In this document: positions 1 to 4,659 of the stretch, piece by piece
How positions within the stretch are numbered: position 1 is the first letter of the stretch
How the letters are laid out: every line of letters starts with the position of its first letter
Origin: Cyclobacteriaceae bacterium
GTDB lineage: Bacteria; Bacteroidota; Bacteroidia; Cytophagales; Cyclobacteriaceae
Direction: 5' to 3'
Length of the DNA: 7,467 nt
Assembly: GCA_029861825.1 (NCBI GenBank)
Contig: JAOTYN010000207.1
Span: 1-7,467, forward strand
The notes under the pieces: model-generated
What the model saw: the letters and a program-made list of their open reading frames with translations, nothing else
What the model was told of the DNA's origin: nothing
Databases searched by the model: none
Made by a program: the position numbers and the translations under genes

Positions 1-1611
1 ACTCTTATTCACTTTTAAGATCTCCCGTAACAGATCTTCCTGAGTTCCTTTTAAGGCAATATCTACTTGACTTCTGCCCTCTCCCGATTGGAAGCAATCT
101 TCTCCCAGTACTAGGACAACAACATCAGACATTTCTGCTAATTTCACAGCTTCAGGGAAGTTGGATTTGTCTCCTTCCACTATGTCCAATTCAGATCTAA
201 AGGTGCGCTCTCCCCGGGTCAATGTATATCCTTTTGCGTAATCCACCTGGCTGGTAGAACCTAACTTAGCTTGTATACCCTCTAATATGGAAATGCCGGA
301 ATTTGCTTCAGCCTGTGCCCTCCAGCTACCTAATACCACATCTTTACTGTTTGCCAGTTGCCCGATTACCGCAATTCGTTGTGCGGTTTTCTTTAAGGGC
401 AATATATTGGACTCATTCTTAAGCAGCACTATGGATTCTCTGGCGGTTTCACGGGCTATTTTCAAGTGTTCTTCAGTAAGTAAAGTCGATTTTTCACGAT
501 CGGGATCCGAATAACGGTAGGGATCGTCGAATAATCCCAACTGAAATTTCAACTTAAGAATGCGCCTTACTGCGTCGTCCAACAGTGATTCGTCCAGTTC
601 TCCGGAAGTTATCAGGCCTTCCAGCTCTTTTTCATAGATTTTAGATTCCATATCCATGTCACAACCTGCAAGTAGGGCGGATTTAGCAGCCGCCGAAGCA
701 TCCCGGGCATAACCATGGATAATCAGTTCGTTGATAGACGCCCAATCTGAAAGCACTAATCCATCAAATTCCCAGGCGCCCTTTAGAATGTCCCGCTGTA
801 AATGTTGGTGAGCCGTGGCCGGTATACCGCCTATTTCATTAAAAGCATTCATCACGGTAGCTACTCCTGCATCTACAGCGGCTTTAAAAGGAGGCAAAGC
901 CACATTGTACAGTGTTTGATTGCTGATATCCACGGTACTATAGTCTAAGCCGGCCTCGGCGAATCCATAGGCAGCAAAATGTTTTGCACAAGCAGCTACG
1001 GTCTCCACGCTGGAGAGGTCATCACCCTGAAATCCCTGCACCCAAGCTCTGGCGAAAATGCTGGTCAAGTATGGGTCCTCGCCGGCTCCTTCCATAATTC
1101 TTCCCCAACGGCCGTCCGGTGCTACATCCATTACCGGTCCAAACGCCCAGTGAAGACCGGAAGCAGCCATTTCGCGAGCGGCTATCGCAGATGATACTCT
1201 TCCAACTTCCGGGTTCCAACTGGCAGCTTGTGCCAAGGGGATAGGCAACATGGTTTTGTACCCATGGATGACGTCGTAACCGAAGATCAACGGAATACCC
1301 AAACGACTGCCATCCACTGCCAATTTCTGGGCTTCCCGGGTTGCTTCAGCTGTCAGCACATTTAACATTCCCCCTACTAATCCCATTTTTATATTTTCCG
1401 CTTTTTCCTGACTGTTGTCATCAGCAGGTATGGGACCAGTGAACTCCCAGGTGCCATTGTACATGTTCAACTGTCCAATTTTCTCCTGTAAGGTCATTAT
1501 TGACAACAAACTGTCGACCTTGTACTCTATATCATTTTGTGTAAGTTCCATAGATTGAGGGTTACAAGCACCAATAATCAGAACCGTAACCAAATAACAG
1601 ATTTGCTTCAT
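1..1611 (-). CDS. bglX: Beta-glucosidase, glycoside hydrolase family 3 (BglX-type), lipoprotein, 3' end beyond window
   Basis: The minus frame is open from ATG at 1611 to the window edge: 537 codons with no stop or frameshift. GH3 enzymes of this type are about 750 residues, so roughly the C-terminal 200 (rest of domain 2 and the fibronectin III-like domain) should lie to the left. The N-terminus MKQICYLVTVLIIGAC is a lipoprotein signal with lipobox I-G-A-C16, so the protein is probably anchored in the periplasm or outer membrane. GH3 landmarks: PDGRWGR with D166/R168, KH at 210-211 in AKHFAAYG, and GLVLSDW with D289 as the expected nucleophile (E. coli BglX has SDH here). E511 in SGEGRS is the likely acid/base, by position in the second domain after SDVVVLVLGE. 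Family role: retaining hydrolysis of beta-glucosides and cello- or laminari-oligosaccharides; the exact substrate cannot be read. No SusC/SusD gene is visible, so membership of a polysaccharide-utilisation locus is unproven. The leader is A-rich without Shine-Dalgarno, as usual in Bacteroidota. Confidence 0.95.
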   Translation of the reverse strand, partial: MKQICYLVTVLIIGACNPQSMELTQNDIEYKVDSLLSIMTLQEKIGQLNMYNGTWEFTGPIPADDNSQEKAENIKMGLVGGMLNVLTAEATREAQKLAVDGSRLGIPLIFGYDVIHGYKTMLPIPLAQAASWNPEVGRVSSAIAAREMAASGLHWAFGPVMDVAPDGRWGRIMEGAGEDPYLTSIFARAWVQGFQGDDLSSVETVAACAKHFAAYGFAEAGLDYSTVDISNQTLYNVALPPFKAAVDAGVATVMNAFNEIGGIPATAHQHLQRDILKGAWEFDGLVLSDWASINELIIHGYARDASAAAKSALLAGCDMDMESKIYEKELEGLITSGELDESLLDDAVRRILKLKFQLGLFDDPYRYSDPDREKSTLLTEEHLKIARETARESIVLLKNESNILPLKKTAQRIAVIGQLANSKDVVLGSWRAQAEANSGISILEGIQAKLGSTSQVDYAKGYTLTRGERTFRSELDIVEGDKSNFPEAVKLAEMSDVVVLVLGEDCFQSGEGRSQVDIALKGTQEDLLREILKVNKS

Positions 1612-1643
1612 AGCCCGTTTTTAATTGAAGTTTGGCAATATAG

Positions 1644-1651
1644 CAAATATC
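1644..1651 (-). promoter_or_regulatory. Possible Bacteroidota -7 element for the GH3 gene
   Basis: Read on the minus strand this is GATATTTG, which differs from TAnnTTTG by one of six fixed bases. It would place transcription start near 1637 and give a leader of about 26 nt. No TTG at the usual -33 spacing was found. A second, weaker candidate, TATATTGC, lies at 1635-1642. Short degenerate motifs like this occur by chance, so this is only a pointer. Confidence 0.22.
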
Positions 1652-1673
1652 TGCGATCGGTTTTTACCAGAGC

Positions 1674-1883
1674 ATGAACACAATTAATTGCTTGAGGCTG
1701 CCTTCCGGCCTACCCTTCTGGATTCAAGTTCTTCCTTCGTCAAATCGCAGGTCTTTGGTCGATAGTGCAGAAGAATTAGAATTCAATGCACGACATATTG
1801 GCGCTTCCTGTGGCTATAAAGTAAGCTTAAGTAAATACTCAAAAAAGCGACTCAAGGAGATGGTCAATAAATTAGTTGCTTAG
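1674..1883 (+). CDS. Doubtful small ORF, 69 aa, unknown
   Basis: An ATG-initiated frame of 69 codons lies in the gap upstream of the GH3 gene and on the opposite strand. The first third is hydrophobic or neutral with prolines (LPSGLPFWIQVLPSS). The rest is charged and could be helical, ending in KKRLKEMVNKLVA after VSLSKYS. No family, signal peptide or conserved motif was recognised. There is no ribosome-binding sequence and no good promoter. It is not a shadow of another gene, since nothing else is coded here. It could be a small orphan gene, the tail of a decayed gene whose start was lost, or a chance frame. An adjacent frame over 1700-1765 is also open and carries no known motif. Confidence 0.2.
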   Translation: MNTINCLRLPSGLPFWIQVLPSSNRRSLVDSAEELEFNARHIGASCGYKVSLSKYSKKRLKEMVNKLVA

Positions 1884-1936
1884 GTATAGAACAGATCTTG
1901 GATCAAAGAATGATGACTTTGTGAAACTTTACCTAG

Positions 1937-2016
1937 TCTCAAGAATTGACACCTGAAACCCTTAATTTAAAGTAGGGGCGGGGGATTCCCTCAAGGTGAA
2001 AATGATTGAAATCGGC
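1937..2016 (+). repeat. Intergenic hairpin repeat, copy 1
   Basis: About 80 bp matching a second copy at 3578-3658 in the same orientation. The best-conserved core is 1963-2000: TAATTTAAA, two variable bases, AGGGGCGGGGG, ATTCCC, then CAAGGTGAA. Against copy 2 it has 35 of 38 aligned bases identical, plus a 2-base gap in the loop. On the plus strand GGGGG (1980-1984) can pair with CCCTC (1988-1992) around a 3-nt loop, using one G-U pair. It lies downstream of the serine hydrolase, so in minus orientation it could also act as a weak terminator, although there the same position is an A-C mismatch. The element family was not recognised. Confidence 0.65.
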
Positions 2017-2039
2017 CTTTGCACGCCGGAGAAAATCGT

Positions 2040-2051
2040 CAATGGCCATTG
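2040..2051. repeat. 12-bp perfect palindrome after the serine hydrolase stop
   Basis: CAATGGCCATTG is fully self-complementary and ends 2 bp from the minus-strand stop codon at 2054-2056. It has no loop and no following T-run, so it is not a canonical terminator. It may be a protein-binding dyad or chance. Confidence 0.35.
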
Positions 2052-2053
2052 GC

Positions 2054-3400
2054 TCATTGGACCATTCTTTTCCCCACTAATTGTTGCCCGTTTTGAAACA
2101 AAGTCAGACTCTCCACTTTTCCTCCGTCAATTTGAAACGTGATTTCTGCCGGGACCACTGTCAAGTAGAATTTCAGGGGTGTCTCCGCATACAGCTCAAA
2201 TTTACCTTGCCCGGTAGCCTGGCCAAAAAGTTGGCCCCCAACCCGGGTAATTACGATGGTGAAATCTGGGGTTAACTGATAGGTACCTACATATTCTTGT
2301 AAAACATCTTCGGCAACGGATATGGTGCTATCCGGGTTTCTTATGGGGTTAAGTTTGGAAGAAGGATCCAGCAGATGGAAGCCGATGTCATCTACACTGA
2401 TGGTAGCGTTGGTTAGTACCACCACCGCTTTTCCGGTTTCCTTAACGAATCCTGCAAAGGCCCGGTATCCGCCAGTACCTCCGTTATGCCAAACTACATC
2501 GCCTTCAGCCCCTTTTTTAATATGCCAGCCTAATCCTACTCTCATTTCACCTGCTTGGTCATGTCTTACCTTATGGCTTAGCTCCAAGGCCTCCTTTAAA
2601 GGCGAATTGGTAAAACCTAAATTGGCAGAGAGAAACTTCAGCATATCGGAAGTGGAACTGCGAATGGCGCCGGCGCCTGCTAGGGTGGGAATATCCCAGT
2701 TTTGGGCTTCCGAACCCGCGTTATGGCCAGTAGCCAGTTGCTCCTGCATTTCTTTATTCAGGGTGATCCTGGTTTCGACTAGTTCCAAAGGCCCAGCAAT
2801 TTTTTGAACTACCAGTTCTTCGTAAGAAGTACCGGTTGTTGAAGCCAAGATATGTCCTAGTAGTCCTTGAGCCAGGTTGGAATATTCGTATTGGGCACCC
2901 ACCTCTCGAATAGGTTCGTAGTTATGTATGAAGGAATACAACTGTTCCACCGTATAATCAGCGAAAGGATTAAAGGGATTGGCCGGGGTAAAATTTGCGG
3001 GCATGCGCGGCAGACCGGAAGTATGGTCCGACAAACTGCCTAATGTTAATTCTTGGGTTCCCATATATGGGACCTGGGCCTCAGCAGGCAGATACCGGTT
3101 GATGGGATCATTTAACGACAGCTGGCCCTCAAGTACCTGTTGTGCCAGTAATATTCCAGTAAAAACCTTGGAGATAGAACCAATCTCATATACGGTGTGC
3201 TCGTCTACCTCCGGTCCTTGTTTGTGGGTAGTCCCAAAATTGTAATACTGGACCCCCTGCTCATCCAGAATACCAATAGCAATACTGGGGTTAATGCCGC
3301 TTTCTACCCGTTTCTGAATATTGTCAGTTACATATTGCGGTAACCTATCGGTGGATTGACTGCCGATTAATAATAACCAAAAGAGTATGATTCGTGCCAT
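2054..3400 (-). CDS. Secreted serine hydrolase, beta-lactamase / class C (PBP-like) family with DUF3471-like C-terminus
   Basis: 448 codons, complete. Residues 1 to about 16 (MARIILFWLLLIGSQS) form a signal peptide, so it acts in the periplasm or outside. The catalytic domain (about 20-345) carries all three signatures of serine penicillin-recognising enzymes: SISK at 75-78 (nucleophile S75, base K78), YSN at 173-175, and HNG at 305-307 within HNGGTGGY in place of KTG. SDHTSGLP (124-131) is typical of the family. About 365-448 resembles the DUF3471 beta-rich domain (EYVGTYQL... FQNGQQLVGKRM) often fused to such enzymes. Members include class C beta-lactamases, D-aminopeptidases, D-Ala-D-Ala carboxypeptidases and esterases. 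HxG and the tail favour a peptidase or esterase over a resistance enzyme; the substrate cannot be read. The gene stands alone in its own orientation, with long gaps either side and bracketed by the two hairpin repeats. The start is set by the signal peptide; there is no Shine-Dalgarno sequence. Confidence 0.93.
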   Translation of the reverse strand: MARIILFWLLLIGSQSTDRLPQYVTDNIQKRVESGINPSIAIGILDEQGVQYYNFGTTHKQGPEVDEHTVYEIGSISKVFTGILLAQQVLEGQLSLNDPINRYLPAEAQVPYMGTQELTLGSLSDHTSGLPRMPANFTPANPFNPFADYTVEQLYSFIHNYEPIREVGAQYEYSNLAQGLLGHILASTTGTSYEELVVQKIAGPLELVETRITLNKEMQEQLATGHNAGSEAQNWDIPTLAGAGAIRSSTSDMLKFLSANLGFTNSPLKEALELSHKVRHDQAGEMRVGLGWHIKKGAEGDVVWHNGGTGGYRAFAGFVKETGKAVVVLTNATISVDDIGFHLLDPSSKLNPIRNPDSTISVAEDVLQEYVGTYQLTPDFTIVITRVGGQLFGQATGQGKFELYAETPLKFYLTVVPAEITFQIDGGKVESLTLFQNGQQLVGKRMVQ

Positions 3401-3437
3401 ATCTTCAATTTAATAATTAACCGTACATAAAGTGCAG

Positions 3438-3462
3438 TTAATGACAGTACTTGTACTATTAA
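3438..3462. promoter_or_regulatory. Inverted repeat upstream of the serine hydrolase (possible operator)
   Basis: AGTAC (3446-3450) and GTACT (3453-3457) are perfect inverted arms around TT. They are flanked by TTAAT (3438-3442) and ATTAA (3458-3462), extending the symmetry with a 3-bp offset. The centre lies about 50 bp upstream of the serine hydrolase start, where an operator or an activator site would be expected. No regulator is known from this window. Confidence 0.3.
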
Positions 3463-3495
3463 TGAATGCTAAGCGTCAAATGTTGAGATAGCCCT

Positions 3496-3519
3496 GGAAA
3501 TATAGCCGGGAATATGGCC
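3496..3519. repeat. Imperfect 12-bp tandem duplication
   Basis: GGAAATATAGCC (3496-3507) is followed without a gap by GGGAATATGGCC (3508-3519), 10 of 12 identical. A third, weaker ATAGCC lies at 3488-3493. It could be a slippage product or a tandem binding site in the divergent promoter region. Confidence 0.4.
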
Positions 3520-3577
3520 ATGAGCGAACTCAATTTATTTGACCATACCGCGAATAGAAGAATTAAATTCTCCTCAA

Positions 3578-3658
3578 TCTCAACCATTTACACTCTAAAA
3601 CCATAATTTAAAACAGGGGCGGGGGTGATTCCCCCAAGGTGAATTTATATTGATAGGC
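3578..3658 (+). repeat. Intergenic hairpin repeat, copy 2
   Basis: Second copy of the element at 1937-2016, same orientation, about 1.64 kb away. The core (3604-3643) contains AGGGGCGGGGG and then a perfect stem: GGGGG (3621-3625), loop TGATT, CCCCC (3631-3635), followed by AAGGTGAA. Compared with copy 1 the loop is two bases longer and the stem has C in place of T at the fourth position of its right arm, so pairing is kept in the plus-strand RNA of both copies. Similarity fades outside about 80 bp. Unlike copy 1 it does not follow a gene end: it sits upstream of both flanking genes. Confidence 0.65.
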
Positions 3659-3707
3659 ATCTTCTAGCTGTCAAATGAAGCCTCTCTCGTATCTAATCTT
3701 CCGTCAA

Positions 3708-3745
3708 TGTGCATTTCTGAACAGAATTGCACAATACTGGACAGT
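3708..3745. promoter_or_regulatory. Large inverted repeat with a second phased dyad upstream of DUF4386 (candidate operator)
   Basis: TGTGCATTTCTG (3708-3719) and CAGAATTGCACA (3722-3733) are inverted arms, 11 of 12 paired, around AA. The centre reads CTGAACAG (3717-3724). A second dyad, ACTG-GA-CAGT (3736-3745), contains CTGGACAG at 3737-3744, exactly 20 bp further on. Two similar dyads two helical turns apart about 80-117 bp before a start codon fit cooperative binding of a dimeric regulator. No T-run follows, so a terminator is unlikely. The regulator is unknown. Confidence 0.42.
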
Positions 3746-3797
3746 GGGCTATCATCAATTAGCTCCTGGGACGAACTATTAGTATTTTTTTAATTGG

Positions 3798-3813
3798 TAC
3801 ATTTATTGGGAGG
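3798..3813 (+). promoter_or_regulatory. Possible -7 element and Shine-Dalgarno for the DUF4386 gene
   Basis: TACATTTA (3798-3805) matches five of six fixed bases of TAnnTTTG, but no TTG stands at a normal -33 distance. GGGAGG (3808-3813) is a clear Shine-Dalgarno-like sequence, which is unusual in Bacteroidota. It lies 6 nt before an ATG at 3820 that opens only ATG-AAA-TGA, and 11 nt before the gene's ATG at 3825. The promoter and the ribosome site cannot both be used as drawn unless transcription starts at or before 3808. Confidence 0.28.
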
Positions 3814-3824
3814 CCAAACATGAA

Positions 3825-4517
3825 ATGAAAACCATGAACTATCAAAAAACCGGGAGAATTTTAGGAATGCTTTTTCTGCTGATCTTCATCGTTGGTGCTG
3901 GTGGACTGAGCCAGAGAGGATTGTCTACTTCGCTGGTGGCGGATCCAGACTTCCTTGATTTAGTAAGAGAACAGGCCTTCGCCATGAAAATATCCATCTT
4001 TGCTGATGTACTGGCTAGTGCTATTGGTATCATCATTGCCGTATTTCTATATCCACTTTTAAAAAAGCACTATGGCGGTATTGCCATAGCCTACCTGGCC
4101 CTGTGGGTATTGCAATCCGCGGTAGCTTTTATAGGGGATATCAGCCATTTATCCCTTATTTCATTAAGTCAGGAGTATACAACCACTAGCGCCATGGATA
4201 ACGGCTATTATAGTACTTTCGGCAGTATGTTGGTGGAAGACTATTTCTGGTCGCATTTTTTAAGTCTGATCATTTATGCCGCAGGGGCATGGCTCTTGTA
4301 TTTCGTGCTGTTAAAAGTGAAGCTGGTACCTCAGTGGCTGGCCCTATGGGGTATGCTGGCGGTAACCATAGTCTTCACGGTCACCTGGCTGCAGATCTTT
4401 GATCAATCAGTGAGCTTTAGCTTTTATTTGCAGAATGGAGTGTTCATGATAAGCTTTATTATTTGGCTATTGATTAAAGGTTTCAAAAACCCCATAGAAC
4501 CTGCGGTCGATCACTAA
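3825..4517 (+). CDS. DUF4386 family integral membrane protein
   Basis: 230 codons with six predicted hydrophobic helices at about 10-28, 55-79, 84-105, 142-165, 170-190 and 200-218. There is no large soluble domain. The order fits the DUF4386 family: an N-terminal KTGRILGMLFLLIFIVG helix, a loop leading to ADVLASAIGIIIAVFLYPLLK, and late in the protein VPQWLALWGML, the counterpart of the family's P-x-x-LG-type turn. Function is unknown for the family, and no charged catalytic cluster is visible in the helices. It is divergent from the serine hydrolase and 142 bp upstream of the PQQ dehydrogenase on the same strand, so co-transcription with the latter is possible but unproven. ATG 3825 is preferred over in-frame ATG 3834 because of the GGGAGG 11 nt upstream. 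The first start overlaps the stop of a two-codon mini-ORF (3820-3828). The last codon and stop belong to a heptamer array. Confidence 0.85.
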   Translation: MKTMNYQKTGRILGMLFLLIFIVGAGGLSQRGLSTSLVADPDFLDLVREQAFAMKISIFADVLASAIGIIIAVFLYPLLKKHYGGIAIAYLALWVLQSAVAFIGDISHLSLISLSQEYTTTSAMDNGYYSTFGSMLVEDYFWSHFLSLIIYAAGAWLLYFVLLKVKLVPQWLALWGMLAVTIVFTVTWLQIFDQSVSFSFYLQNGVFMISFIIWLLIKGFKNPIEPAVDH

Positions 4518-4560
4518 TCTCCAATCTCCAATCACTAATCACTAATCTCTACTCTCTAAT
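4512..4560 (+). repeat. Heptanucleotide tandem array, 7 units
   Basis: Seven uninterrupted 7-bp units: CACTAAT, CTCCAAT, CTCCAAT, CACTAAT, CACTAAT, CTCTACT, CTCTAAT. A decayed eighth, CTCATAC, follows (4561-4567). The consensus is CWCYAAT. The first unit supplies the last codon (CAC) and stop (TAA) of the DUF4386 gene, so later copy-number change would not alter that protein but would change the spacing to the next gene. Confidence 0.8.
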
Positions 4561-4659
4561 CTCATACCGCCGTCCACTCTGTGGTAGAACTTACCGGCGA
4601 CACGGATGTCTTCCCGGAAATCACTATATTCCTATTGATTAACCCAAGCACATTAGATC

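Larger units (their letters stand above)
1612..2053. other. 442-bp gap between two minus-strand genes
   Basis: From right to left it holds a 12-bp palindrome just after the serine hydrolase stop, the first copy of the 80-bp hairpin repeat (1937-2016), about 50 bp with no recognised feature, a doubtful plus-strand ORF (1674-1883) and the putative GH3 promoter. The length and the repeat argue that the two minus-strand genes are transcribed separately. No RNA gene, transposase or clear gene remnant was recognised. Confidence 0.6.
3401..3824. other. 424-bp divergent intergenic region, rich in repeats and dyads
   Basis: It separates the minus-strand serine hydrolase from the plus-strand DUF4386 gene, so both promoters must lie here. 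In order it holds an AGTAC dyad (3438-3462), an imperfect 12-bp tandem duplication (3496-3519), a 6+1+6 palindrome AGAATT/AATTCT (3559-3571), repeat copy 2 (3578-3658), a strong inverted repeat plus second dyad (3708-3745), and a possible -7 element with Shine-Dalgarno before 3825. No reading frame here looks like a gene. Confidence 0.6.

Noticed and set aside
287..1219. Plus-strand frames at 287-514 and 979-1194 and a minus frame at 1022-1219
   Set aside because: They lie inside the GH3 gene, whose minus frame is continuous with GH3 motifs; these are out-of-frame shadows.
2081..3245. Plus-strand frames opposite the serine hydrolase, the longest 161 codons at 2322-2807
   Set aside because: The opposite strand encodes a complete enzyme with SxxK, YxN and HxG; the plus frames have proline- and serine-rich, featureless products.
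2054..3400. Antibiotic-resistance beta-lactamase
   Set aside because: The fold is shared, but the HNG motif, the DUF3471-like tail and the setting fit the large group of peptidases and esterases; resistance cannot be claimed.
1937..3658. Integron cassette or insertion-sequence ends
   Set aside because: The repeats are direct, lack attC-type R/L core boxes and are not terminal inverted repeats; no integrase or transposase frame is present, and no target duplication could be identified.
3708..3733. Rho-independent terminator
   Set aside because: The inverted repeat is strong but has no following T-run on either strand and does not follow a gene end.
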